A program made the position numbers and the translations under genes. A stretch of 64,000 bases of DNA, taken from assembly GCA_902599045.1 (NCBI GenBank), contig CACKEA010000002.1, forward strand, positions 186,001 to 250,000. Direction: 5' to 3'. This stretch comes from an uncultured Alphaproteobacteria bacterium. Lineage in GTDB: Bacteria; Pseudomonadota; Alphaproteobacteria; HIMB59. This document shows positions 49,658 to 58,992 of this stretch, in pieces; the stretch's first letter is position 1, and every line of letters begins with the position of its first letter. Below the pieces are notes generated by a model, which was given only the letters and a program-made list of their open reading frames with translations, made no database searches and was not told where the DNA came from.

Positions 49658-50035
49658 TTGGCAAGAATAGCAGGTGTAAATTTACCAGTAAATAAAAGAG
49701 CATTAGTTTCTCTCACATATATCCATGGAATTGGTGCTAAATATGCGTTGGATATTTTAAAAGCAAACAGTTTAGATCCCACTAAAAGGATAAAAGATTT
49801 TTCTGAGGAAGAAATTTCTAAAATAAGAAAATCTATAGATGAAAACTATACTGTTGAAGGTGACCTTAGAAGAGTAGTATCTCAAAATATTAAAAGATTA
49901 AAAGACTTAGGTTGCTATCGTGGTTTAAGACATCGAAAACAACTCCCTACAAGGGGTCAAAGAACACACACTAATGCAAGAACAAGAAAAGGTAAGGCTG
50001 TTGCTATTGCAGGAAAGAAAAAAGTAACTAAATAA
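49658..50035 (+). CDS. rpsM: 30S ribosomal protein S13
   Basis: 125 aa. [20 protein letters not shown], the helix-two-turn-helix and [20 protein letters not shown] are conserved. It starts with TTG at 49658, fixed by the AGGAG eight bases upstream and the standard MARIAGV start. First gene of the alpha operon. Confidence 0.97.
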   Translation: MARIAGVNLPVNKRALVSLTYIHGIGAKYALDILKANSLDPTKRIKDFSEEEISKIRKSIDENYTVEGDLRRVVSQNIKRLKDLGCYRGLRHRKQLPTRGQRTHTNARTRKGKAVAIAGKKKVTK

Positions 50036-50036
50036 A

Positions 50037-50435
50037 ATGGCAAAAACTGAAAAAAAATCTTCTGATAAAAAAAAATCAAAAAAAAATTTTGGACAAAATG
50101 GTGTTGTTCATATCAAAAGTTCCTTTAACAATACAATTGTTACCATTTCTGATGTAAGTGGCAATGCAGTATCATGGTCCTCCAGTGGATCCATGGGTTT
50201 TAGGGGTTCAAAAAAATCTACTCCTTATGCTGCACAAATTGCAACAGATGCAGCAGGAAAAAAAGCTTATGACAGTGGACTAAGAAAACTTGATGTTCTT
50301 ATGAAAGGCCCTGGATCTGGTAGAGAGTCAGCTCTTAGAGCATTACAAAATATTGGATTTATTATAAATAATATTAAAGACGTTACACCGCTTCCACATA
50401 ATGGATGCAGACCTAAAAAGAAAAGAAGAGTATAA
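50037..50435 (+). CDS. rpsK: 30S ribosomal protein S11
   Basis: 132 aa. A Lys-rich N-terminal extension precedes [40 protein letters not shown] and the end [15 protein letters not shown]. Platform protein near the Shine-Dalgarno helix. One base after rpsM. Confidence 0.98.
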   Translation: MAKTEKKSSDKKKSKKNFGQNGVVHIKSSFNNTIVTISDVSGNAVSWSSSGSMGFRGSKKSTPYAAQIATDAAGKKAYDSGLRKLDVLMKGPGSGRESALRALQNIGFIINNIKDVTPLPHNGCRPKKKRRV

Positions 50436-50457
50436 ACTAAATTTATAGGAGTTAAAA

Positions 50458-51486
50458 TTGATAGAGAATAATTGGATTACCTTGGTTAAACCAAACAAAG
50501 TTGATTATAAAATCAGCGATAATAAAAAATTTGGAACAGTAGTTATTGAACCTTTGGAAAAAGGTTTCGGTACTACTTTAGGAAATGCCTTAAGGAGAGT
50601 ACTTTTGTCATCATTACAGGGCACTGCCATATCTTCAATTAAAATTAATGGTGTGCTTCATGAATTTTCTACAATAGAGGGCGTTAGAGAGGACGTAACT
50701 GATATTATCATGAACCTTAAAAATGTTACTTTCAATTCTAAAAGTAATCACTCCCAAAAGTTAAGTTTAAATGTGAAAGGACCTAAAGAAGTTCTTTCTT
50801 CAGATTTCGAAGAAAATCCTGAAGTTGAAATAGTAGATAAAGATGCCGTAATAATGAATGTTGACTCTAACAGAGAAGTAAATTTAGAAATATTCCTAGA
50901 TATAAATAAAGGTTACATTTCAGCTGAAAAAAATAAAGATAATGAAAATAAAAGTGTAGGTCAAATTATGCTAGATGCCACCTACAGTCCTGTAAAAAGA
51001 GTTTCATTTAATGTTGAAAATTCTCGTATTGGTCAAGACACTGAGTTTGATAAACTTATCTTAGATATTGAAACAAACGGAACAGTATCCCCAGATGATG
51101 CCGCTGCATTAGCTGCAAGAATTCTTCAAGATCAACTCAAACCTTTCATTAACTTTGAAGAACCAACTGAAGATGAAAGAAAAAAACTACAATCTTCAAA
51201 TGAACCGCAATTTAATAAAAATCTACTTAAGAAAGTTGATGAACTTGAGCTATCTGTTAGATCAGCGAACTGTCTAAAAAATGATAACATTTTTTATATT
51301 GGTGATTTAGTTCAGAAAACAGAAGGTGAAATGCTGAGAACACCAAATTTTGGTAGAAAGTCCCTTGATGAAATTAAGGAAGTTCTATCGTCAATGAGCC
51401 TTTCTATGGGAATGGACCTACCAGGTTGGCCGCCAGAGAATATAGAAGAATTATCAAAGAAATATGAAGATCCATTTAAGGTATAA
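50458..51486 (+). CDS. rpoA: DNA-directed RNA polymerase subunit alpha
   Basis: 342 aa. The N-terminal dimerisation domain has [20 protein letters not shown] and [20 protein letters not shown]; the C-terminal domain has [20 protein letters not shown] and [19 protein letters not shown]. It starts with TTG preceded by AGGAG at 50447-50451. TAATG overlap with rplQ. Confidence 0.98.
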   Translation: MIENNWITLVKPNKVDYKISDNKKFGTVVIEPLEKGFGTTLGNALRRVLLSSLQGTAISSIKINGVLHEFSTIEGVREDVTDIIMNLKNVTFNSKSNHSQKLSLNVKGPKEVLSSDFEENPEVEIVDKDAVIMNVDSNREVNLEIFLDINKGYISAEKNKDNENKSVGQIMLDATYSPVKRVSFNVENSRIGQDTEFDKLILDIETNGTVSPDDAAALAARILQDQLKPFINFEEPTEDERKKLQSSNEPQFNKNLLKKVDELELSVRSANCLKNDNIFYIGDLVQKTEGEMLRTPNFGRKSLDEIKEVLSSMSLSMGMDLPGWPPENIEELSKKYEDPFKV

Positions 51487-51842
51487 TGAAACACGGACTT
51501 AAACAAAGAAAGTTAAATAGAACTTCATCTCATAGATTAGCCTTACTAAAGAACTTATCTATCAGCCTTATTAAGCATGAGACTATTACAACAACTACTG
51601 AAAAAGCAAAAGAACTCAGACCTTTTATTGAGAAATTAGTGACCAAAGCAAAAAACGATAATTTAAGTAATAGAAAATATATACTGTCAAAGCTTTTTAA
51701 TAATAAGGAAGCTTGTCAAAAACTTTTTTCTGAAATTTCTAAAGAACAGAAAAGTAGAAATGGTGGGTATACTCGTATTATCAAAAAAGGCAATAGGTTT
51801 GGCGACTTTGCCCATACAAGTATCATTCAATTCGTAAAATAA
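51486..51842 (+). CDS. rplQ: 50S ribosomal protein L17
   Basis: 118 aa. [20 protein letters not shown] with LIKHETITTTTEKAKELRPF is the family N-terminus, ending GGYTRIIKKGNRFGD and SIIQFVK. Last gene of the ribosomal block; six bases before the fluoride channel gene, with no terminator seen. Confidence 0.98.
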   Translation: MKHGLKQRKLNRTSSHRLALLKNLSISLIKHETITTTTEKAKELRPFIEKLVTKAKNDNLSNRKYILSKLFNNKEACQKLFSEISKEQKSRNGGYTRIIKKGNRFGDFAHTSIIQFVK

Positions 51843-51848
51843 TAATCA

Positions 51849-52205
51849 ATGTCATCTTATTTAGCGCTCGTGATAGGTGCTATATTAGGATCTAGCTTTC
51901 GTTACTTCTTTACTCTTTTAAATTTCACTATTTTAGGGCTACCCGCAGCAACTATATTAGTGAATATTATTGGATCTGCTATGGCAGGTTATTTTTTAAA
52001 TAAATTTAATGGTGCTCTATATATTTTTGTTTATATCGGTTTTTTTGGGAGTTTTACTACTCTATCTTCCTTCAATATGGAACTATTTTCATTAGTATCA
52101 AATAAATTTTTTATCAAAGCATTAATATATTTTTCTCTTAACATTTTTATATCTTTTCTTTTCTTTTATTTATTTCATATGATTAGTCTTAGATTTGCAA
52201 ATTAA
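51849..52205 (+). CDS. crcB: Fluoride channel FluC/CrcB
   Basis: 118 aa with four hydrophobic helices. Dual-topology fluoride exporters show GAxxR (GAILGSSFRYF here), an Asn-Gly helix (ILVNIIGSAMAGYFL) and the phenylalanine-box/Thr-Ser motif GFFGSFTTLSSFNMEL, all present. No fluoride riboswitch is visible in the short upstream gap; it may be read from the ribosomal operon. It overlaps the pseudouridine synthase gene by 11 bases. Confidence 0.9.
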   Translation: MSSYLALVIGAILGSSFRYFFTLLNFTILGLPAATILVNIIGSAMAGYFLNKFNGALYIFVYIGFFGSFTTLSSFNMELFSLVSNKFFIKALIYFSLNIFISFLFFYLFHMISLRFAN

Positions 52206-53007
52206 GATAGATCAAAGCTATAAAAGATTAGATAAGTTTTTATTTCATTATTTTGAGTCTTTACCTTTATCTTTATTACAAAGATTAATTAGAAAATACA
52301 AAATAAAAATTAATAACAAAAAATCTAAAGCTAATTCATCATTAATAAAAGGGGACGTTGTATATATATATTATAAATTTGAAATCAGTAATGACTTATC
52401 AAATACTATTAAAATCAGTAAAGATAAAAAAAAGATTTTTGAAGATCAAATTATATTTCAAAACAATGATTTTATAGCTATTAACAAAATTGATGGATAT
52501 TCTGTTCAAAGAGGGTCTAAAGTATTAATTTCATTAAAAGACATATATGAAAATGTTATCGAGCATAAATTATATATAGTTCATCGATTAGATAAAGATA
52601 CTTCAGGGCTCATGCTTTTTGCAAAAAATAGAATCACTGCTAGTAAAATCTCATCATTATTTTTAAATAATAAAATTAAAAAATATTACATTGCTGTAAC
52701 AAATACTAAATTTTATAAAAATACTGATACGTTGATTAATTATAATTCTGATAAAAAAGAATTAAAACTAGCGTATAAAAAAATTCAACTAGATAATTAT
52801 GATAATTGTTATTTGATTAAATTATTTACAGGAAAAAAACATCAAATTAGACTTCAATTCTATCTTAATAAAAATCCTATCATTGGTGATAAAAAGTTTT
52901 CTGGTAATAAATTTAATAAACTACTTCTTTGCTCTTATAAAATTATTTTTGAATTAGATGGTAAATTTTATAAATTTAAAATAAATCCTAATAAAACACT
53001 CTCATAA
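52195..53007 (+). CDS. RluC/RluD-family 23S rRNA pseudouridine synthase
   Basis: 270 aa. An N-terminal S4-like RNA-binding region (RLDKFLFHYF...LIRKYKIKINNKK) precedes the catalytic domain, with HRLDKDTSGLMLFAKN holding the catalytic Asp and GKKHQIRLQFYL near the end. RluC modifies U955/2504/2580 in E. coli; the exact target here is not certain. It starts with TTG inside crcB. Its last 20 bases overlap the convergent lipB. Confidence 0.87.
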   Translation: MQIKIDQSYKRLDKFLFHYFESLPLSLLQRLIRKYKIKINNKKSKANSSLIKGDVVYIYYKFEISNDLSNTIKISKDKKKIFEDQIIFQNNDFIAINKIDGYSVQRGSKVLISLKDIYENVIEHKLYIVHRLDKDTSGLMLFAKNRITASKISSLFLNNKIKKYYIAVTNTKFYKNTDTLINYNSDKKELKLAYKKIQLDNYDNCYLIKLFTGKKHQIRLQFYLNKNPIIGDKKFSGNKFNKLLLCSYKIIFELDGKFYKFKINPNKTLS

Positions 53008-53614
53008 ATTCCTCTTTAAGATCCTGATATATTTTTCCCTTATTATAATTTATTTTCAGAGCTTTTAAGCTGCTTATATCTTTGGAATTGAGACCACAAG
53101 GATCAATTTTCTGAAAATTATCTAAATCAAGATTAAAATTAATAGATAGCCCATGATGAATGATACCCTTTGAGTATCTTAAACCAATAAATATTATTTT
53201 TTTTAATTCATTATTGTTTTCAACCCACAAACCTCTATTTTTTTCTTTTTTTCTATAAAGTTTGATATTACTTCTCCCGAATGCTTTTATACATATATCT
53301 TCTAATGAATTTATGTAATCTATAATATTCTTTTTTCTTTTTTTTAAATTAATTAAGGGATAAATCACTAATTGGCCGGGCCCATGAAACGTAACTTTAC
53401 CACCTCTATTAACTTTAATGACAGGGATCTTATTTATTTCATTTTTTTTAAATTCTCTGGGAGTAGAACTTCCTGCAGTAAAGACATTTTCATGTTCTAA
53501 GAACCATATTTCCTCTTCTTTTATGTTTTCAGACATTTTTTGAATATGTTTATGCATTAATTGGGTTACTTCTTGATATTTTTTTTGCCCTTTTAGTTGT
53601 TTTATTTCAATCAT
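52988..53614 (-). CDS. lipB: Octanoyltransferase LipB
   Basis: Moves octanoate from ACP to lipoyl domains, the first step of lipoate synthesis. 208 aa. RGGKVTFHGPGQLVIYPL is the signature; the catalytic Lys is in YSKGIIHHGLSINF and the acyl-accepting Cys in FQKIDPCGL. Monocistronic, divergent from tRNA-Leu across 25 bases. Confidence 0.94.
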   Translation of the reverse strand: MIEIKQLKGQKKYQEVTQLMHKHIQKMSENIKEEEIWFLEHENVFTAGSSTPREFKKNEINKIPVIKVNRGGKVTFHGPGQLVIYPLINLKKRKKNIIDYINSLEDICIKAFGRSNIKLYRKKEKNRGLWVENNNELKKIIFIGLRYSKGIIHHGLSINFNLDLDNFQKIDPCGLNSKDISSLKALKINYNKGKIYQDLKEEFMRVFY

Positions 53615-53639
53615 TCTTTATTAATTAAATCTATTAATT

Positions 53640-53727
53640 GCGGACGTGGCGGAACTGGTAGACGCGCAGCGTTGAGGTCGCTGTGGGATTAAATCCTGTG
53701 GAAGTTCGAGTCTTCTCGTCCGCACCA
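53640..53727 (+). tRNA. tRNA-Leu (anticodon GAG)
   Basis: Acceptor GCGGACG/CGTCCGC, discriminator A, encoded CCA. The anticodon stem CAGCG/CGCTG with loop TTGAGGT gives GAG, and a long variable arm (TGGGATTAAATCCTGT) marks class II. The mgtE ATG lies 14 bases after the CCA. Confidence 0.95.
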
Positions 53728-53741
53728 TGTATATAATATAA

Positions 53742-55040
53742 ATGCAAAAATTTAATAAAAAAGAATATATTAAGTCAATAAAATCACTTCATTCAGCTGA
53801 TCAAGCAGACAGTATTGAAAGTCTTTCATTTGATTTACAGTCATCAATATTAAAAACTCATACTAAATACTTTCACCCAGACTTTATTGCCTATTTACGC
53901 GAAGAAACGCGGGATGATATTTTGCATATGATACCCAACAAACAATTGGTTAATTTAATTAAATATTTAGATTTAGATGATGCGGTTGAAATTCTTGGTG
54001 ATTTTGAAACTAAAGAATTAGTTGAGATACTTTCTAAGCTTGGATCTCAGCAAAGAGAAAGAATTGAAGAAAGCTTAAAGTATGATGAAAATTCTGCTGG
54101 TAGACTCATGAACAGAGACTATCTTTCTATTAAGTCTAACTTAACTGTTGGTGAACTAATAGATCAATTAAGAAATACTCGAAGAGGCCCTAAGGATTTT
54201 TATAATATTTTTATTGTAGACGACCAAAATACCCCCATTGGATATGTTCCTTCAGGAAGAGTTTTAAGATCAAAAAGATCCAAAAAATTAAGGGAAATTA
54301 TTTATAAGGACATACATATTATTAAATCTGATGAGAAAATTGAAGATATCGCATACACTTTTAGGCAGTATGGCTTAGTTTCAGCACCTGTTGTAAATTT
54401 GGATAATAAAATGATAGGTATCATGACAGTTGATGATGTTGTCGAAATTGATCATGAAGAGTCAGAAGATGATATGAGAAAATTAGGAGGTTTATTTGTA
54501 AATGACTTTTATAAAGGTGCTTTTACATCTGCCACTTCAAGATTTATCTGGTTAGGGTTAAACTTATTGACTGCCATATTAGCATCTCTTGTTATAGATA
54601 TATATTCAGAACAGTTACAGCAAATGATAGCAATAGCAGTTTTAATGCCCATAGTAGCTTCAATGGGAGGTAATGCAGGCACACAAGCTATGACAATATA
54701 TGTAAGAGCCATAGCCACAAAGGATATCAATAATTCAAACTATATTAAATTAGTTGTTAAAGAATTTTTAATAGGAAGTATTAATGGATTTGCACTTTCT
54801 TTAATAATGGGATTAATAGCTTATTATTGGTTTGATAGTCTTGTATTAGCATTTGCGATATCTTTTGCCATTTTAATAAATTTAGGTTTTGCTTGTTTAG
54901 TAGGTATAATTATCCCAATTACTATTAATAAAATGAAAATAGATCCTGCATTGGCATCTGGAATTGTTCTTACTACTTTCACAGATGTATTTGGTTTTTT
55001 ATCATTTTTATCAATTGCAACTTATATATTAAATTTATAG
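53742..55040 (+). CDS. mgtE: Magnesium transporter MgtE
   Basis: 432 aa. The N-terminal MgtE_N helical superfamily region (residues about 15-125) includes DAVEILGDFETKELVEILSK; a CBS pair follows (GYVPSGRVLRSKR, VDDVVEIDHEESEDDM). Then come five membrane segments with the pore motif MPIVASMGGNAGTQAMTIYV and ALASGIVLTTFTDVFGFLSF. It starts just after tRNA-Leu with no Shine-Dalgarno, so it may be released by tRNA processing. Confidence 0.94.
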   Translation: MQKFNKKEYIKSIKSLHSADQADSIESLSFDLQSSILKTHTKYFHPDFIAYLREETRDDILHMIPNKQLVNLIKYLDLDDAVEILGDFETKELVEILSKLGSQQRERIEESLKYDENSAGRLMNRDYLSIKSNLTVGELIDQLRNTRRGPKDFYNIFIVDDQNTPIGYVPSGRVLRSKRSKKLREIIYKDIHIIKSDEKIEDIAYTFRQYGLVSAPVVNLDNKMIGIMTVDDVVEIDHEESEDDMRKLGGLFVNDFYKGAFTSATSRFIWLGLNLLTAILASLVIDIYSEQLQQMIAIAVLMPIVASMGGNAGTQAMTIYVRAIATKDINNSNYIKLVVKEFLIGSINGFALSLIMGLIAYYWFDSLVLAFAISFAILINLGFACLVGIIIPITINKMKIDPALASGIVLTTFTDVFGFLSFLSIATYILNL

Positions 55041-55049
55041 TTTATCTCG

Positions 55050-56444
55050 ATGATCAACACAGAAATACTTAGAGAATACGATATTAGGGGCATTTACCAA
55101 AAATCATTGAAATTAGAAGACGTAGAAAATATTGCAAAAAAAATCTCAAATATAATTTCTCAGATTAACACTCCAAAAATCATCATAGGTCATGATGGAA
55201 GATTATCTTCCTTAGAAATTAAAAATAAACTGATTGATACTTTCAGAAAACATGGTGTTGATGTAGTAGATATTTCACTAATACCAACTCCAGTGAGTTA
55301 TTATGCTACAAAAAAACTAGATATTCCTAATTTAATAATGATTACAGGTTCTCATAATCCAAAAGAATATAATGGATTAAAAATAATTATTAATAATAAA
55401 CCTTTTTTTGGAGAAAAGATAAAATTGTTAAACGATATAGACGATGCCTCTTTATCTTCAACATTGGGTCTATTAACATTTAAAGATGTAATTACTCCTT
55501 ACACAGGGGAAATTATTTCACAATTTAATAATTTAGATAAGCTTAAAATAGTTTGGGATCCAGGAAATGGAGCCATTGCACCAATAATTCATAAAATTAT
55601 TAATTCGATAAAAGGAACTAATATTATTTTGAATAGAAGCATAGATGGTAATTTTCCAAATCATCACCCTGATCCAACAATTAAAAAAAATATTACTCAG
55701 ATATCAAATTATATTAAAGAAAAAAAATTCGACTTAGGTATTGCATTTGATGGAGATGGTGATCGAATTGGAATATTGGATAATAAAGGAGAATTGATTT
55801 ACTCGGATATTATTTTTTTACTTTTATGTCTTGATCTTTTAAAAGAAAAAAAAGACCTAGTTGCTATAGCTGATGTAAAGTGTAGCAAAATACTTTTTGA
55901 TACGCTTAAAAATAATGGTGTCGACATTCATATGTCAAAAACGGGACATTCTTTAATTAAAGAGATGATATCTACAAAAAATGCAGATATAGCTGGTGAA
56001 ATGAGTGGACATATTTTTTATAAGTATAAATATTATGGATATGACGATGCCATATATGCTTCTTTGAAATTAATTAAGATACTCAATAATACAAAAAAAA
56101 CATTAAATGAATTAACAAGTGTTTATATGAAATCATCATCAACACCTGAGATAAAACTATATTGTGATGAAAAAATTAAATTTAGTCTTTTAGATAAAAT
56201 AGTAGAGGATATACCTAAGCATTACGATACTGGAGTCAATTTAATCACAATTGATGGTGTAAGACTAGAAACTGAAAATTTCTGGTTTCTTCTAAGAGCT
56301 TCAAATACTCAAAATTGTATAGTATTTAGACTCGAACACTTTGTTAAAGATAAATTTAAAGAAGAATTAATTAAACTAATATCAATACTTAATACATATT
56401 CACTAGATATAAAGGAATTAACTAGTTTTAATCAAACAGTCTAG
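55050..56444 (+). CDS. Phosphomannomutase/phosphoglucomutase
   Basis: 464 aa alpha-D-phosphohexomutase interconverting hexose 6- and 1-phosphates for surface polysaccharides. Motifs: REYDIRGIY at the start, the phosphoserine loop MITGSHNPKEYNG, the metal loop AFDGDGDRIG, and the sugar-binding GEMSGHIFY. Mannose versus glucose preference cannot be told. Nine bases after mgtE; its last 27 bases overlap the convergent carboxypeptidase gene. Confidence 0.9.
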   Translation: MINTEILREYDIRGIYQKSLKLEDVENIAKKISNIISQINTPKIIIGHDGRLSSLEIKNKLIDTFRKHGVDVVDISLIPTPVSYYATKKLDIPNLIMITGSHNPKEYNGLKIIINNKPFFGEKIKLLNDIDDASLSSTLGLLTFKDVITPYTGEIISQFNNLDKLKIVWDPGNGAIAPIIHKIINSIKGTNIILNRSIDGNFPNHHPDPTIKKNITQISNYIKEKKFDLGIAFDGDGDRIGILDNKGELIYSDIIFLLLCLDLLKEKKDLVAIADVKCSKILFDTLKNNGVDIHMSKTGHSLIKEMISTKNADIAGEMSGHIFYKYKYYGYDDAIYASLKLIKILNNTKKTLNELTSVYMKSSSTPEIKLYCDEKIKFSLLDKIVEDIPKHYDTGVNLITIDGVRLETENFWFLLRASNTQNCIVFRLEHFVKDKFKEELIKLISILNTYSLDIKELTSFNQTV

Positions 56445-57482
56445 TTTATTTAATTTAATCTCATTACATAAGTTTTTTGCTGTTATATGATCAACAACAT
56501 TAATATAACTTATAAAATATCTACCATTTTTTTTTATATGATGCTCAAAACTTCTGAGTATTTTTATTTTATTTTTCAGTAAATTAATATGCATCTTTGA
56601 TTTACTAATTTTTTTGAAAGAGGATGTCTGAACAGAGTAATTACTGGTACTTTTTTTTTCATTTTTAACAATTAATTTTTTATTTTCTTCATTTTTGGAC
56701 GTATTTTTATTGCTATATTTATTCATAAGAAAGTTAATTTTATTATTCCTTTCTTTAGCAGAATTTCCACCAAAATATATACCCAATAAATAATTATCGC
56801 CGTTTATCGATAAAAGTGATATCTGAAACCCAGATTTTCTTATATAGCCAGTTTTTAAACCAATATAATGATCATATTTTTTTAATAATGTATTATGAGT
56901 TGTATGATTTTTACCTTTAATTTTAACTTTAGTTTTTTTAAATCGGTGTAGTTGCTGAGGGAAATCTTTAATAATTTTAGAGCTAAGTTTGAAAATATCA
57001 TAGGCAGAAGATAGGTTAGCTCTATCTGGAAGACCATGTGGATTTGAAAAAGTTGTATTTTTTAAATTTAACTTTTTTGCATAATTGTTCATTTTTATAA
57101 CAAATTTTTTTTCACTACCTGATATTTTTTCAGCAATCGCTACAGCTGCATCATTTGCCGATTTGACTATTAATGAGTCAATCAATTCATCAACAGTGAT
57201 AAAATCCTTCTCTGCTATGCCTAATTTAGAGGGTTGTTGATAAGTTGCATGTTTAGAGAAGTACACACGATCATTTAAATTAAGCTTTTTCTGCTCTAAT
57301 TCATCAAATATTATATAAAGAGTCATAATTTTAGTAAGTGACGCTGGATAATTTTTTGTGTCCTTGTTAACTTCAAAATATATTTCTTGTGATAGGGGAT
57401 TACCTATTACACTGGCTATTTTTGCAAATAATGGATGTGATAAATTGACTATTAGAATAAAAGTAATAAGTATTATTCTCAT
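56418..57482 (-). CDS. D-alanyl-D-alanine carboxypeptidase (PBP5/6 type) with C-terminal SPOR-like region
   Basis: 354 aa periplasmic class C-type PBP trimming peptidoglycan stem peptides. A signal peptide (first 20 residues) precedes the SxxK motif in PASLTKIMTLY, SxN in SANDAAVAIAE and KTG in GLKTGYIRKSG. After a Ser/Lys/Asn-rich linker the last 80 residues (YSVQTSSFKK onward) resemble a SPOR domain, which binds denuded septal glycan. Divergent from the NDUFA12 gene. Confidence 0.9.
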   Translation of the reverse strand: MRIILITFILIVNLSHPLFAKIASVIGNPLSQEIYFEVNKDTKNYPASLTKIMTLYIIFDELEQKKLNLNDRVYFSKHATYQQPSKLGIAEKDFITVDELIDSLIVKSANDAAVAIAEKISGSEKKFVIKMNNYAKKLNLKNTTFSNPHGLPDRANLSSAYDIFKLSSKIIKDFPQQLHRFKKTKVKIKGKNHTTHNTLLKKYDHYIGLKTGYIRKSGFQISLLSINGDNYLLGIYFGGNSAKERNNKINFLMNKYSNKNTSKNEENKKLIVKNEKKSTSNYSVQTSSFKKISKSKMHINLLKNKIKILRSFEHHIKKNGRYFISYINVVDHITAKNLCNEIKLNKLDCLIKTS

Positions 57483-57509
57483 AAAGTTATTAATTTGTTA
57501 TAAATATAC

Positions 57510-57818
57510 ATGTCTTTAGGTTTTAGATTATATTCTTATTTTAATGGTAATCTTGTTCATCAAGATTCGCTAGGTAATAAATATTATCATGATAAAAAAA
57601 ACTCTTCAAAACGATGGGTAGTCTATGCTCAGGGTTTTGGACCAGAGTCACTTCCAACACAATTTCATAATTGGTTACATAATACTTCTGATGAAATTTT
57701 AAATCTTGATATAGATACAAATAATCAAGAGAGTATGGTGAAAAGAAGAATACAAAAACATTCAGTAAAACATAAAGAAACTATTGATAAGGGTTATAAC
57801 AGTTGGAATCCAAAATAA
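57510..57818 (+). CDS. NADH:ubiquinone oxidoreductase subunit NDUFA12 family
   Basis: 102 aa supernumerary complex I subunit shared by alphaproteobacteria and mitochondria. HQDSLGNKYYHDK and SSKRWVVYAQGFGPESLPTQFHNW (in two parts) are the family core. It heads a four-gene operon with two mlaD genes and DUF2155, an arrangement seen with one mlaD in many alphaproteobacteria. A TATAAA lies a few bases before the ATG. It overlaps the next gene by 16 bases. Confidence 0.9.
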   Translation: MSLGFRLYSYFNGNLVHQDSLGNKYYHDKKNSSKRWVVYAQGFGPESLPTQFHNWLHNTSDEILNLDIDTNNQESMVKRRIQKHSVKHKETIDKGYNSWNPK

Positions 57819-58264
57819 CACAAGAACTTGACTCTTATGACTCAATATACCATTTTAAATTAGGTATTTTATTTAGTTTTATTTTAATATTTCTTTTTTT
57901 GCTTCTTAAAAATATTTCTAATAATGACCCCATCCCTTTTATTGCCACCTTTAATTATGTTGAGGGCATCAATAATAATTCTGAAGTAAAATTAGCTGGT
58001 ATAAAGATAGGCGATGTAAATAAAATAAAGATTTCTCCTGATGGAATTATTATTAATGGTTATATTGAAAGAAAATATAATATTCCGGAGGATTCAATTA
58101 TAAAAATTAAAAGTGAAGGTATTTTTGGAAGGAAAGCACTGTCTATAGAACCTGGATTTGGTGAATACTTAGATAAATCAAATCAAAAATATGTTTTTAA
58201 TCAAACTCAAGACTCATACTCTGTTGATATGTTTCTTAGATATTTAAATGATTTAAATGAATAA
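57803..58264 (+). CDS. mlaD: MlaD-type MCE-domain protein, copy 1
   Basis: 153 aa with one N-terminal membrane helix and one MCE domain: VKLAGIKIGDVNKIKI, IPEDSIIKIKSEGIFGRKAL and SIEPGFGEYL, then the closing TQDSYSVDMFL. MlaD hexamers carry phospholipids between inner and outer membranes. The only start is TTG 57803, inside the NDUFA12 gene. A second, diverged MCE gene follows at once with an eight-base overlap. Confidence 0.85.
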   Translation: MESKITQELDSYDSIYHFKLGILFSFILIFLFLLLKNISNNDPIPFIATFNYVEGINNNSEVKLAGIKIGDVNKIKISPDGIIINGYIERKYNIPEDSIIKIKSEGIFGRKALSIEPGFGEYLDKSNQKYVFNQTQDSYSVDMFLRYLNDLNE

Positions 58265-58697
58265 GAAAATAAATATAGAATTTATTCTTGGATTGTTGAT
58301 ATTAATAATATCTATAATTTGTATCTTTTATTATTCTTCTAAAATAAATCTTTTTAACAAAATCAAAACTTTTCAAATTAATTCTAGTTTTTTTGACATA
58401 GGTAATGTGAATATAGGTAACGATGTTAAAATTAAAGGTGTTAAAGTAGGGGAAGTTTCAGGTATTTCATTAGATCAAGAGAATTACATGGCAATTATTA
58501 CATCATCTATCGATGAAAGTGTAAAAATACCTAGTAACTCAACATTTAAAATATCTAATAACGGATTTATAGGATCTCCATATATAGAAATACAATTAGG
58601 AGAAAGTGAGGTACTACTTAAAAATAATGATTACACGTCTGATAATATTGATGCAGTGTCTTTGGAAGAAATTATTAATAATTTTATTTTTAAATAG
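58257..58697 (+). CDS. MlaD-type MCE-domain protein, copy 2
   Basis: 146 aa, same layout as the preceding gene: N-terminal helix (FILGLLILIISIICIFYY), MCE domain with VKIKGVKVGEVSGISL, IPSNSTFKISNNGFIGSPYI and a C-terminal AVSLEEIINNFIF that matches the usual MlaD ending better than copy 1 does. Tandem paralogues could form a mixed hexamer. No MlaE or MlaF gene lies in the window. Confidence 0.83.
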   Translation: MNKKINIEFILGLLILIISIICIFYYSSKINLFNKIKTFQINSSFFDIGNVNIGNDVKIKGVKVGEVSGISLDQENYMAIITSSIDESVKIPSNSTFKISNNGFIGSPYIEIQLGESEVLLKNNDYTSDNIDAVSLEEIINNFIFK

Positions 58698-58992
58698 TAT
58701 TTTTTTTGGTCAATTAGAAGCTATAGAAATTAACAATATAAAACTACTCATTTTAGATAAATCTTCATCATCGAAATATGAGATTGAGTTTTCAAATTCA
58801 TATCAATTTAGAAATTTATCATTTGAATTAGTTTCTTGCAAAAACATTGAATTTGATAAATATCTTGATACTGCTGCTTTATTAAAAATTACTCAAAATG
58901 ACAATATATTTATTGGTTGGTTTTTTAAATATACAGACGAATTAAATTTGTATTCTAATAAGATATATGAAATTTCATTGACTGATTGCTAA
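58651..58992 (+). CDS. DUF2155-family secreted protein
   Basis: 113 aa. After a signal peptide (KKLLIILFLNSIFFGQLEA) the mature part follows the DUF2155 pattern: LLILDKSSSSKYEIEF, the central SFELVSCKNIEFDKYLDTAA, IGWFFKYTDELN and the final Cys of YEISLTDC. Two conserved cysteines suggest a periplasmic disulfide. The function is unknown. ATG 58651 lies 47 bases inside the second mlaD, and the stop overlaps accC by four bases. Confidence 0.8.
   Translation: MQCLWKKLLIILFLNSIFFGQLEAIEINNIKLLILDKSSSSKYEIEFSNSYQFRNLSFELVSCKNIEFDKYLDTAALLKITQNDNIFIGWFFKYTDELNLYSNKIYEISLTDC

Noticed and set aside
51843..51848. Fluoride riboswitch before the FluC gene
   Set aside because: Only six bases separate rplQ and crcB, and the end of rplQ shows no conserved riboswitch core.
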